Source: Streptomyces sp. TP-A0356
GTDB lineage: Bacteria > Actinomycetota > Actinomycetes > Streptomycetales > Streptomycetaceae
Assembly (NCBI RefSeq): GCF_001417775.1
Contig: NZ_BBZJ01000033.1
Location: forward strand, 21,735-85,734
Length of the DNA: 64,000 nucleotides
Direction: 5' to 3'
Shown: piece after piece, positions 24,585 to 32,468 of the stretch
How positions within the stretch are numbered: the first letter of the stretch is position 1
How the letters are laid out: each line of letters starts with the position of its first letter
The notes under the pieces: generated by a model
Database searches by the model: none
What the model was told of the DNA's origin: nothing
Seen by the model: the letters and a program-made list of their open reading frames with translations, nothing else
Made by a program: the position numbers and the translations under genes

Positions 24585-25688
24585 CTAACCGGTCCTTGAC
24601 CGGATGTGAGGGGCTGCACCACGGGAGTGGGAGCTGGAGGACATGAACCGGGTCCGAACGGGCTCTGGGAGATCAGGGCCCTGGGCCTGGGCGGCGTTGC
24701 GGCCCGCTTCGCGAACAGGCCGGCGGAAGGTGGCGCGGTAGTCCCGCGGCCGCTGGCCCGTGTGCCGCGCGAAGATGGCGCTGAAGGTGCTCGTGTCCGC
24801 GTACCCGAGGTCGGCGGCGATGCGCACGATGGTCCTGTCGGTCGTCTCCAACTGGTGACGAGCCCGGCGGACCCGAGCGGATTGCACGTATGCGAGCGGG
24901 GTCTGACCGGTCTCCTGGCCGAAGCGACGCAGCATGGTTCGGGTGCTGACGTGAAACGCATCGGCGAGGGCGGTCAGGTCGTAGCGAGCTGCGAGATTCC
25001 GGTCGAGCCACCGCTTCACACCGAGTGAGAACTCACGGCCGACGGCAGGCATCAACTCCAGGTCGACGTAGGGAGCTTGAGTGGAGCGTGCGTCGTCCAC
25101 GAGCGCGATGCGTGCTGTGCTGCGAGCGACGCGGGGGCCGTCGTGCTCACGGATCAACTGGAGCGCGAAGTCGTACATGGCACTGAAGGCGGCGGTCGTC
25201 GTCACCCCGCGGTCGGTGACCACCAGGTGCTCGGGGCGCACCTTCACGTTGGCGTATCGACGGGCGAACTGGTCCGCGAACAGCCAGGACGTCGTCGCCT
25301 CGCGCCCCTCGAGCAGGCCTGCCTCAGCGACGAGGAAGGCGCCGACACAGATCGACACGACAGCGACACCGGAGGCGGCCTGCGAGCGAATCGCCGCCAC
25401 TTCGGACCCCAGGTTCGCGAGCGTCGCGTCGAGATCGAGCCCGGGCGAGAGCTCAAAACCCGGCACGATCAGGACATCGACGGGGCGCAACGCCGAGACC
25501 TCTATGGCCGAGCCGCCGGACGCGACCACCCGCCGCCGGGGCGAGACGACGGACACCTCGTACGGCGGTCGATCCGACCCTTGCGCCGCGGCGATGTGGT
25601 CGGCCATGGCCAGCAGGTCGGGAATCCCGAACACCTCCGAGGCGAAACAGCCGGGATACGCCAGCACACCCAGGCGCAGCGGTTGCAT
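24585..25688 (-). CDS. GlxA-family transcriptional regulator (DJ-1/PfpI domain plus AraC HTH)
   Basis: A 367-residue protein. The N-terminal ~190 residues form a DJ-1/PfpI-like domain with the elbow 'VSICVGAFLVAEAGLLEGREATTSW', and the C-terminal ~100 residues are an AraC helix-turn-helix pair ('DAFHVSTRTMLRRFGQETGQTPLAYVQSARVRRARHQLE', 'IAADLGYADTSTFSAIFARHTGQRPRDYRATFR'). The ATG has a near-perfect GGAGGA site. It is divergent from the dienelactone-hydrolase-like gene and almost certainly controls it through the twin operators between them. Confidence 0.93.
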   Translation of the reverse strand: MQPLRLGVLAYPGCFASEVFGIPDLLAMADHIAAAQGSDRPPYEVSVVSPRRRVVASGGSAIEVSALRPVDVLIVPGFELSPGLDLDATLANLGSEVAAIRSQAASGVAVVSICVGAFLVAEAGLLEGREATTSWLFADQFARRYANVKVRPEHLVVTDRGVTTTAAFSAMYDFALQLIREHDGPRVARSTARIALVDDARSTQAPYVDLELMPAVGREFSLGVKRWLDRNLAARYDLTALADAFHVSTRTMLRRFGQETGQTPLAYVQSARVRRARHQLETTDRTIVRIAADLGYADTSTFSAIFARHTGQRPRDYRATFRRPVREAGRNAAQAQGPDLPEPVRTRFMSSSSHSRGAAPHIRSRTG

Positions 25689-25712
25689 GGTTCCTCCGGC
25701 TCCCCGCAGGAG

Positions 25713-25749
25713 TGGCGATATCGCCGCTCTATGTGGCGATGTCGCCGCT
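25713..25749. promoter_or_regulatory. Twin palindromic operator between the GlxA-type regulator and its target
   Basis: Two near-identical 16-bp blocks, TGGCGATATCGCCGCT (25713-25728) and TGGCGATGTCGCCGCT (25734-25749), lie 21 bp apart (two helical turns). The core GGCGATATCGCC of the first is a perfect 12-bp palindrome; the second has one change. Both sit in the 96-bp divergent intergenic region. They are the obvious binding sites for the adjacent AraC-type regulator. Confidence 0.7.
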
Positions 25750-25784
25750 TCTCTTGCGGCGAGTGTCTCACCACACTCTCGATC

Positions 25785-26603
25785 ATGACAACCGTACGAA
25801 CGCGGCGCGACGACCCCTTGGACGACTTCTCCCGGAGAGCCGTCAGCGTCCATGACGTCAGCAAGACCGTGTATGTTGCCGGGACAGGACCCGGCGTCGT
25901 TCTGATGCCCGAGATGCCGGGCATCAGCCCCGATGTTGCGCGGTTGGCACGCTGGGTACGCGACGCCGGCTTCTGCGTGTATCTGCCCTCTCTCTTCGGC
26001 GTCGACGGCGCCTACCCAACCACCGAGGCAGGCGAGGCCGTCGTCCGTCGCGTATGCGTCAGCGCCGAGTTCCGTGCGTTCGCCGGGGGCGGCACCAGCC
26101 CCGTCGTGGCGTGGCTGCGCGGCCTCGCGCGTATCGCGCACACGGAGTGCGGCGGGCCGGGCATCGGCACGGTCGGACTGTGCTTCACCGGCAACTTCGC
26201 CCTGACCATGGCCCTCGAACCGGCCGTCATAGCCCCGGTCGTCAATCATCCCTCGCTGCCGCTGGACGACCCCGGGGGGCTGGAGATCGGAGACGAAGAC
26301 GCAGTTGCCGTTGCCGAACGCATCAAACGAGACGGATTGACGGTGCTCGCCTACCGCTTCGACAACGACAGGTGGTGCACGGGCCGGCGGTTCGCGGCCT
26401 ACCAAGCGCTGCTCGGCGAAGCGTTCGACGGCCGCGTGCTTCCCGCCGACGCGGCGAACACCAACCCTCCACCCTTCTTCCGGGACGTCGTCGGGTGCGC
26501 CCACAGCGTCGTCACGGCACATCTGGTGGACGAGCAGGGTCACCCGACGGTGCGTGCCCGGGATGAGATCATCGCCTTCCTCGCGGAGCGGCTCAGCGGG
26601 TGA
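25785..26603 (+). CDS. Dienelactone hydrolase-family protein
   Basis: A 272-residue alpha/beta hydrolase of the dienelactone hydrolase type: 'GVVLMPEMPGISPDVARLARWVRDAGFCVYLPSLFG' is the signature N-terminus, and the nucleophile elbow 'GTVGLCFTGNFAL' carries Cys, as in carboxymethylenebutenolidases. Asp in 'YRFDNDRWC' and His in 'CAHSVVTAHL' may complete the triad. Usual family length is ~235, so there is a small N-terminal extension. Likely hydrolyses a lactone or ester; controlled by the divergent GlxA-type gene. Confidence 0.85.
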   Translation: MTTVRTRRDDPLDDFSRRAVSVHDVSKTVYVAGTGPGVVLMPEMPGISPDVARLARWVRDAGFCVYLPSLFGVDGAYPTTEAGEAVVRRVCVSAEFRAFAGGGTSPVVAWLRGLARIAHTECGGPGIGTVGLCFTGNFALTMALEPAVIAPVVNHPSLPLDDPGGLEIGDEDAVAVAERIKRDGLTVLAYRFDNDRWCTGRRFAAYQALLGEAFDGRVLPADAANTNPPPFFRDVVGCAHSVVTAHLVDEQGHPTVRARDEIIAFLAERLSG

Positions 26604-26678
26604 CGCGCAAGCCTCGCCGGGACCCCTGCCCGGGCTCACCTGGCAAGCCGCAGGCCATGCGCCGGTCGCAGTCACCGG

Positions 26679-27320
26679 GTGCGCTGCACCGATGTCCCTG
26701 CCGAGATGGCCGGCCACCGCGCCCTGAAGAAGATCGCCAAGCGGGGCGGGGAGGTCGTCCTGATCGACGGCACCCTCATCCCCACCCAGCGCCGCACCGG
26801 CCGCGCGAACCGCCCGAACCGCCCGAACTACTCCGGCAAGCATCGCCGCTACGGCCTGCACCTGATTGCCCTGACCGACGAGCGGGGCCATCTGGTGTGG
26901 ATATCGGCCGCCCGGCCCGGCCGCACCCACGACATCACCGCCGCCCGCCGCGACCACATCCTGGCCCACCTGCGCGCTGCCGGCCTCGGCGCCCTGGCCC
27001 ACCTGGGCTCTATCGGCCTGGACGACGACGGGGACGATCCCGTGGTCGTCACCGGCTTCAAGGCCACCCGCGCCCGCAAGCTCACACCCGCCGAAAGGGA
27101 GGCCAACCGCATCCTGGCCGCCGGACGCGCCCCGGTCGAACGCGGCTTCGCCCATCTGAAGAACTGGCGGATCCTCACCAAGCTCCGCACTGACCCCGCT
27201 CGCGCCACCCACCTGCTTCGCGCGCTGCTCGTACTGACGAACATCGAGGCCACTACAGGCAATTGCTCCATACCGCAGGCAGCCCGCGACCAGCACAAGC
27301 ACCCGGAACAACGTCACTGA
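26679..27320 (+). pseudogene. IS5-family (DDE_Tnp_4) transposase, N-terminally truncated
   Basis: The frame contains the catalytic core 'VVLIDGTLIPTQRR', 'YSGKHRRYGLHLIALTDERGHLVWISAARPGRTHDITAARR' and 'APVERGFAHLKNWRILTKLRTDPARATHLLRALLVLTNIE' of IS5-type transposases. The N-terminal HTH part is missing, and no terminal repeats were found. Its 3' end overlaps the stop of the convergent VOC gene by 7 nt. It is an IS remnant. Confidence 0.8.
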
Positions 27321-27682
27321 GCCGGGATCGGCTGGGTGAGGTTCACCGGGTTGCCGTCGGGGTCCTGGATGTGGGCGACGCGCTGTCCCCACGGCATGTC
27401 GTTGGGGCCGCTGCGGACCGAGCCGCCCAGCGCCGTCACCCGGCCGAGCGTCTCGTCGACGTCGTCGACACCGATACTGAGCAGGATCCGCGGTGCCGCC
27501 CCGGTCCCTGGGTTCGTCTTGGTTACCAGCCCGAGGTCGGTGTCGCCGATGCGCAAGCCGAGGTAGAAGGCCGGGCCTTCCGCCGGCACCCGGAAGGTCT
27601 CCTCGGCGCCGAACAATTTTGTATAGAAGCCGAGCAGGAGGTCCTGGTCGGCAGTGATGATCACTGGCTGGATGGTGGACAT
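27314..27682 (-). CDS. VOC-family protein (glyoxalase/bleomycin-resistance fold)
   Basis: A 122-residue single-module VOC protein: 'MSTIQPVIITADQDLLLGFYTKLFGAEETFRVPAEGPAFYLGLRIGDTDLGLV' and 'DDVDETLGRVTALGGSVRSGPNDMPWGQRVAHIQDPDGNPVNLTQPI'. The C-terminal Glu of metal-dependent glyoxalases is replaced, so a binding or resistance role is as likely as catalysis. The gene is intact despite the IS remnant abutting its end. Confidence 0.88.
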   Translation of the reverse strand: MSTIQPVIITADQDLLLGFYTKLFGAEETFRVPAEGPAFYLGLRIGDTDLGLVTKTNPGTGAAPRILLSIGVDDVDETLGRVTALGGSVRSGPNDMPWGQRVAHIQDPDGNPVNLTQPIPAQ

Positions 27683-27936
27683 GGCGCTCCTGTCGAGAAG
27701 TCGTGTCGCTGGGTGGACCGTTCGAGGACGGTGAACTCATCGGCAAAACCGCCCTGCCAGACGATCTACACCCCGGACTGCCGCCCACGACCAGTACGAG
27801 CAGCCCGAAACGGGGTCACACCACCCCTGCTGACCAGCCACTTCAAGATGGCGCAGCCTCGCTGTTCGGCGTAGCCCGCGCCTACCGATACGGAGGCGTC
27901 GCCATCGTCCGCCACTGGGCAATCCGCGCCGTCCTA

Positions 27937-29193
27937 GTAGATTGTCGCGGCTAAGTATTGTTCTGGTTGGTGGAGTTGGGGTTGGGCAAGCTTCCCTTGT
28001 TGCTTCCGTTCGGCCGGGCAGGGGTGCCGTGTCCTCGCAGAAGAAGTATCCGGTTGCGTTGAGTGTCGAAGATCGTCTGGCGTTGGTGCGGGTGACGACG
28101 ACGGGGGTCCGCAGCGCGTCGATGATCAGGCGGGCGCGGGTGCTGCTCGCGTTGGACACGTCGGTCGGCGAGGTCGATCCGCGGGCGGTGATCGCAGACC
28201 GGGTCGGGGTCTCGTGCGAGTCCGTCCGGCTGGTCTCGAAGCGGTACGCGGAGAGCGGCGGCGATGTGTGGGCCACGGTCGGCCGGAAGGAACGCGCATG
28301 CCCGCCGGTGCCCTCCCCGGTGACCGGCGAGGTCGAGGCGAGGCTGATCGCACTGGCCTGCTCGACGCCGCCCAAGGGACATGCCCGGTGGTCGCTGCGC
28401 CTGCTGGAGAAGCACGTCGCGCTGGTCGAGGACATCCCGGATCTGGACCACTCCACGATCGGCCGGGTGTTAAAAAACGGAACTGCGTCCTCACGTGAAG
28501 AAGTGCTGGACCATCCCGCCCGCTGCGAACGCGGCCTTCGCCGCGGCGATGGAGGACGTCCTGGCGGTCTACCGCCGCCCCTTCGATCCGGCGCGCCCGG
28601 TGGTGTGCATGGACGAGAAGCCGTACCAGCTGCTCGGCCACGTCCGCGATCCGCTTCCCGCGCGGCCGGGCCGTGACCGGCGCGAGGACAACGAGTACGT
28701 CCGCTCGGGGACCTGCTCGATCTTCTGCTGGGTCGAGCCGCTGCGCGGATGGCGGCGCGTGGACGCCCGGCCCCGCCGGACCAGGGTCGACTGGGCGCAC
28801 CAGGTCGAGCACCTGCTGACCGTGGACTATCCCGACGCCGCCACGGTCGTGCTGGTGGTGGACAACCTCAACACCCACACCACCGCCTCGCTCTACGAGG
28901 CGTTCGACCCGGGGAAGGCCTTCGCGCTGGCCCAGCGCCTGGAGATCCACCACACCCCCAAACACGGGTCCTGGCTCAACATCGCCGAGATCGAGCTCTC
29001 CGCGCTCACCCGCCAGTGCCTGGACCGCCGCATCGACGACCTCGCCGTGCTCAACACCGAACTTGCCGCCTGGCAGCAGCACACCAACAGCAACCAGCGC
29101 CAAGTCGACTGGCACTTCACCACCGACGACGCACGTGTGAAACTGCGCCACCTCTACCCAACTACACAGCAAAACTAAGCCGCGACAATCTAC
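27937..29193 (+). mobile_element. IS630-type insertion sequence inserted at TA in a MITE end
   Basis: The 1257-bp element has perfect 16-bp terminal inverted repeats, GTAGATTGTCGCGGCT at 27937-27952 and its complement at 29178-29193, flanked by TA (27935-27936 and 29194-29195). This is the IS630/Tc1 target duplication. It contains one frameshifted transposase gene. Removing it restores an intact left end of the adjacent MITE. Confidence 0.92.
28029..29178 (+). CDS. IS630-family transposase in two frames
   Basis: The N-terminal HTH part runs from GTG 28029 to the A6 run at 28472-28477 ('YPVALSVEDRLALV', 'PKGHARWSLRLLEKHVA...DHSTIGRVLK'). The catalytic part continues in the +1 frame to 29178. 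It has the DDE residues in 'VVCMDEKPYQLLG', 'VVLVVDNLNTH' and 'TPKHGSWLNIAEIEL'. Many IS630 elements use slippage on an A-run to join such frames. The register here requires +1 (or -2); a plain -1 slip reaches a stop at once. It could therefore be transcriptional slippage or an inactivating indel. Confidence 0.8.
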
Positions 29194-29195
29194 TA

Positions 29196-29357
29196 GTGCT
29201 GTGGCCGGAAAGGTTTGCCGGGAAGCTCGCGGCGTCCGGTGCGGTGCATCGCAAGGCGGAGCGTCGCCCGCGTACTGGATGTACTCGGGCGATGCGACAA
29301 CGCGGCGAGGTGCCGGGCCGGGCGTCGCGAGCCGGTGAACCTTTCCGGTCGCAGCAC
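29196..29357. mobile_element. 162-bp MITE with IS630-type ends
   Basis: A long imperfect palindrome starting GTGCTGTGGCCGGAAAGGTT and ending with the complement of GTGCTGCGACCGGAAAGGTT, flanked by TA on both sides. It has no coding capacity. Its ends match those of the larger IS630-type element at 56262-58158 (GTGC..TGACCGG..AGGTTC.CCG), which suggests that family mobilises it. The pieces of the interrupted gene rejoin in frame when it and the neighbouring IS are removed. Confidence 0.88.
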
Positions 29358-29648
29358 TAGCGGCCAGCGGCGATACCCCACTGCACTACAAACAATTCCT
29401 CCACGACGCCGAACGACGAATCCTCCTCCGACGCCTCGGCAGCGGCTACGCCTTCCCTCATCAACTCCTACGAGAACACGTTGCCGTCGACCCTGAAACC
29501 CTCCTCTCCCGCCTGGCGAACAACGACGCCGCAAAACAGCCCGCATGAGCCCGCTGACACAGGCGAGATCAGCACTTCATGGCGCCATGACGAGCAGAAA
29601 GGCTCGAAGCCCGGACCCGGGAAGACCCGGCTTCGAGACTGCCTGTGC

Positions 29649-29699
29649 TGCTGGCCGGACGGCACCAGCCCTCGGGGCGGGTGCCGTCCGGCCAGCAGG
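29649..29699. terminator. Terminator hairpin for the subtilisin-like gene
   Basis: A perfect 19-bp stem (29649-29667 with 29681-29699, 13-nt loop) lies 15 nt past the stop of the minus-strand subtilisin-like gene. A second, weaker stem (CTCGAAGCC / GGCTTCGAG) lies just beyond at about 29610-29635. Confidence 0.75.
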
Positions 29700-29713
29700 C
29701 CGCGGGTAGGGAC

Positions 29714-31519
29714 CTACCCGGTCATGGAGGGGGCGTAGGGCAGCAGGGCAGGAGCGAGCTGCATGCCGGGGGCCAGTCCGAGGGCGACGAGGGCGTCGGG
29801 CAGGCCGCGTCCGGTGCGGGCGGCCTCCGCTGTGCCGGGGGCGGCCAGTTGGCGGCAGCTGGCGGCGATGATCTCGAAGAGGTGCTGTACCCGGCCGGGG
29901 CCGCGGGGCAGCAGCTGGCCGTGGAAGTCCTCGTGGTGGGCGAGGATGAGGGCGGCCAGGCCTGCGACGTGAGCCGAGGCTGTGCCGGTGCCGTCGAGGG
30001 CCGTGTAGCCGCCCCCTGGGGCGCACGACAGGACGGCCACACCGGGGGCGGCTGCGTCGATGCCGGGGCCCTGGCTGCTGAACGGGGCGGCGAACAGTCC
30101 TTCGGGTGTCAGCTGCGGACCTGTGTGGGTGGCTTGGGAGGTGTCGGGCGGGTAGGTTCCGAAGGCTCCCAGGGCGCCTACGGCGAAGACGGTGGGCAGT
30201 GAGGCGGGGAAGGCGATCGGCCCGCCGGTGTCGCCTGCCGGGGCGATGCAGGCGATGCCGGCTGCGCTGGCGTCGGCGAGTTTGCGGGAGACAAGTGCCG
30301 ATGGGTACGGGGTTGCCACTTGGATGTGGGCGAGGTCGGCCTCGCGTTCGATGCAGTGGTCGAGGGCAGCGATCAGGTCGCTGAAGTGGCCGTCGGGCAT
30401 CACCTGGCAGACGTCGAGCTCGGCGTCGGCGGCGATGCCGATGATGCCCTTGCCGGTGTCGGCGGCGCCGATGATGCCGGCCGCGTGGGTACCGCTTCCG
30501 GCCGGATCGTGCCTCCAGCCCTCCTGCGTGCCGTGCACGAGGTCGGCCCCGGAGCGCACCCGCTGTTTCAGGTCGGGGTGGTCGGTGCTGACGCCCGTAC
30601 CGATGACAGCGATCTTGATGCCGAAGGCGCGGAATGTGGGGGGTAGCCGGTCCAGCCGCATGGCCTGCTGGCCCCAGCTGTACTGCTGGCGTTCCTCCAG
30701 TTCCGGGTACACCTTGGCCAGCGGGGTGAGGGTGACGACGTTCTCCTGGGTCGCCGACAGGTCGGGGCGGTGGATCCAGCGGTCCGTGTAGCCGCCCTTG
30801 GGGCGGACGTACAGCAACTGGACGGACTGTTCGGTCTCGGTGGCCAGGGTGACGGTGACCGTCCCGTCGGGGGCGGTGATGCCCTGGCCCGGCCAGGTCG
30901 ACCCGATCAGGAAGACCCCTGCGCCGGCCAGCGGTTCGTCGTCCGGGCCGCAGACGCGCAGCGAGATTTCCACGGGCTTCTCCAGCGGCAGGACCAGCCC
31001 CGGGTCGTGCAGCGGCAGCATCCCTGGGGCCTGCGTGGTGGCAGGCCCGGCGCCGGACAGCGGCAGGTCCGGCTCGATGTGCACGTGCAGTGCCCGCATC
31101 GCCGGCAGCTGGGTCTCGGCGGCTTCGACGACCGCGATCTCCGGGCAGGAGGGAAAGACCCCGGCCGACTGCAGCTTCTCGGACGGCTGGAGTCTGCGGA
31201 TCACCGTGACGTCGGGCATGCCCTCCAGCCGGTCGCACACCCCGTCCATGCCCAGTTCGGGCACTCCTGGTGGGAGCAGTTGCTGCGGCAGCGGTGTCAC
31301 CATGTACCGCTGCCGGCGCGGCTGCACCGTGATCGGTGACGGTGCCCTCTTCTTGCGTGGCGCTGCTTCTCTGTCCTCGGGGCCCAGCTCGCCGCCGGCA
31401 CCCGCGTCCTCGGATTCGCTCTGGCGGTTGTTCCGGAGCTTGTTTCCGGGCCTGTCCTTGACCATCACGTCCACCTTCACCATGCCTACGTCGGTCTTTG
31501 TGTTTCTGATCCGGATCAC
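29714..31519 (-). CDS. Subtilisin-fold (S8) protein with lost catalytic residues
   Basis: About 600 residues. The C-terminal ~300 form an S8 domain: 'IKIAVIGTGVSTDHPDL' (catalytic Asp of VIDTG is Gly), 'GSGTHAAGIIGA' (His kept), 'CIAPAGDTGGPIAFPAS' (oxyanion Asn is Asp) and 'LDGTGTASAHVAGLAALI' (Ser of GTSMA is Gly). The N-terminal half is all-beta and non-proteolytic, including a carboxypeptidase-regulatory-like insert ('GVFLIGSTWPGQGITAPDGTVTVTL'). No signal peptide is evident. The start is uncertain: GTG 31519 or ATG 31483. It follows the Gln-rich gene on the same strand and is likely a pseudoprotease scaffold or receptor; role unknown. Confidence 0.82.
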   Translation of the reverse strand: MIRIRNTKTDVGMVKVDVMVKDRPGNKLRNNRQSESEDAGAGGELGPEDREAAPRKKRAPSPITVQPRRQRYMVTPLPQQLLPPGVPELGMDGVCDRLEGMPDVTVIRRLQPSEKLQSAGVFPSCPEIAVVEAAETQLPAMRALHVHIEPDLPLSGAGPATTQAPGMLPLHDPGLVLPLEKPVEISLRVCGPDDEPLAGAGVFLIGSTWPGQGITAPDGTVTVTLATETEQSVQLLYVRPKGGYTDRWIHRPDLSATQENVVTLTPLAKVYPELEERQQYSWGQQAMRLDRLPPTFRAFGIKIAVIGTGVSTDHPDLKQRVRSGADLVHGTQEGWRHDPAGSGTHAAGIIGAADTGKGIIGIAADAELDVCQVMPDGHFSDLIAALDHCIEREADLAHIQVATPYPSALVSRKLADASAAGIACIAPAGDTGGPIAFPASLPTVFAVGALGAFGTYPPDTSQATHTGPQLTPEGLFAAPFSSQGPGIDAAAPGVAVLSCAPGGGYTALDGTGTASAHVAGLAALILAHHEDFHGQLLPRGPGRVQHLFEIIAASCRQLAAPGTAEAARTGRGLPDALVALGLAPGMQLAPALLPYAPSMTG

Positions 31520-31539
31520 GGGCGGCTCGCGCTTCCATG

Positions 31540-31584
31540 GTGATGCGGTGTGCCCGGGAACGACTCCCGGGCACACCGCATCAC
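31540..31584. terminator. Very strong hairpin between the Gln-rich and subtilisin-like genes
   Basis: A perfect 20-bp stem (31540-31559 with 31565-31584) with a 5-nt loop lies 13 nt after the stop of the Gln-rich gene and 20 nt before the start of the subtilisin-like gene, both minus strand. It could end most transcripts after the first gene and set a high ratio of the Gln-rich protein to the pseudoprotease, or protect the upstream mRNA. Confidence 0.8.
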
Positions 31585-31597
31585 GGGCCGCCAGCAA

Positions 31598-32053
31598 TCA
31601 GCCGATACCGAAGGGCTGACCCATCTGGCCGAAACCGAAGCCAGGCTGCTGGTACTGCTGCTGGTACGGCTGGCCGAACGACTGCTGGCCGAACCCGCCG
31701 CCCCACTGCTGCTGGCCCTGCTGGCTCTGCTGCATCAGCGTCAGGATCGCGGTCGGCAGCGCCTGCTGCACGGACTGCTCCACCGCACTGCGCACGCCCT
31801 GCAGCAGCGCCGTGTGCAGCGCGACAGCCAGGTACGGGTGCGCGTGCTGCTGGGGAATGCCCTGCTGCTGCAGCTGCTGCTGGACCTGCTGGATCTGCTG
31901 CAGCGTCTGCTGCATGCGCTGCGCGATCTGCTGGCTAGCCTGCTGGCAGGCCTGCTGGATCGTCTGCTGGACCACCTGCGCGAGCTGCTGCTGCGGGCCG
32001 CCGATCTGCTGGCCGAACTGCTGCAGGGGCGGGGTACCGGTCATCACCGACAT
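31598..32053 (-). CDS. Glutamine-rich coiled-coil / low-complexity protein
   Basis: A 151-residue protein with about 35% Gln. Residues ~10-70 are a heptad-like coiled coil of Q, I, L and V; residues ~71-110 are a more ordinary helical stretch ('AHPYLAVALHTALLQGVRSAVEQSVQQALPTAILTL'). The last ~40 are a prion-like Q/G/F/Y tail ('QQWGGGFGQQSFGQPYQQQYQQ'). There is no signal peptide or membrane segment. The ATG has a GGAG site 5 nt upstream. It precedes the subtilisin-like gene. The composition suggests self-assembly or a scaffold; no family recognised. Confidence 0.85.
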   Translation of the reverse strand: MSVMTGTPPLQQFGQQIGGPQQQLAQVVQQTIQQACQQASQQIAQRMQQTLQQIQQVQQQLQQQGIPQQHAHPYLAVALHTALLQGVRSAVEQSVQQALPTAILTLMQQSQQGQQQWGGGFGQQSFGQPYQQQYQQPGFGFGQMGQPFGIG

Positions 32054-32077
32054 GAATGCTCCATTCGATACCGCAGG

Positions 32078-32107
32078 AAAGCCGACATAAGGGATGATGT
32101 CGGCTTT
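32078..32107. promoter_or_regulatory. Leader hairpin upstream of the Gln-rich gene
   Basis: An 11-bp perfect stem (AAAGCCGACAT at 32078-32088 with 32097-32107, 8-nt loop) is followed on the plus strand by two more T residues. On the plus strand it looks like an intrinsic terminator for an antisense transcript. On the minus strand it lies 25 nt before the Gln-rich ATG and could be a leader element. Confidence 0.5.
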
Positions 32108-32468
32108 TTCGGATTGATTCCGACGCGCTGAAGCTAAGGTGGCGTCGCCACGACCGCAATCGGGGGAGCCGCTCAGGAGGAAAGAATCCCCCCGATCGGA
32201 TCCGGCGAGTGGTGAGCCGTCGTCGGCGCGGCAGGATGGTTTGCTGGACCGCGGCGGACGACGGCGCGGACGGCAGGGGCTTCAGACCCGGCGGCATGCA
32301 GGAGCCCCGAAGCCCTCGACGGGCACCTCTGCATCGCCTTCAGCGACACCGTCGGCCAAACAGCGGGCCGTCCTACCGAGTGCAGCACTGGGCTGCAACG
32401 AGGCAGGCATGGAGCCATGCGGTCGCTCTGGGTCATCGACACAGCTGCTCTGCGACGCGCGTTAGCTC
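32108..32468. other. Non-coding or decayed stretch
   Basis: No convincing gene is seen in these 361 bases. The short frames present do not match a recognisable family. The region should contain the promoter for the Gln-rich gene at its left end. Confidence 0.4.

Larger units (their letters stand above)
27840..29548 (+). pseudogene. Remnant of a NACHT/NTPase-type gene, split by a MITE and an IS630 element
   Basis: Bases ~27840-27936 encode '...YRYGGVAIVRHWAIRAVL' and 29360-29548 encode 'AASGDTPLHYKQFLHDAERRILLRRLGSGYAFPHQLLREHV...' then a stop. Joined at the shared TA they form one frame (GTCC-TA-GCGGCC) that matches the C-terminal tail of actinobacterial NACHT-type NTPase proteins ('YGG...RHY.LR..L...G..P..Y..FL..A..R.LL...GGGY.F.H..L...'). 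The bulk of the gene upstream is gone. Family identification rests on this tail only. Confidence 0.55.

Noticed and set aside
24585..27788. Single 1067-codon minus-strand frame
   Set aside because: Only its last 367 codons are the GlxA-type regulator; the rest is antisense to the dienelactone hydrolase and IS5 genes.
28472..28478. Classical -1 slippery heptamer (A AAA AAC) in the IS630 transposase
   Set aside because: The downstream catalytic frame is +1 relative to the first, and a -1 shift reaches a stop codon within a few codons.
31598..32053. CRISPR-like or simple DNA repeat in the CTG/CAG-rich region
   Set aside because: The periodicity comes from CAG glutamine codons in a coding frame, not from spacer-repeat units.
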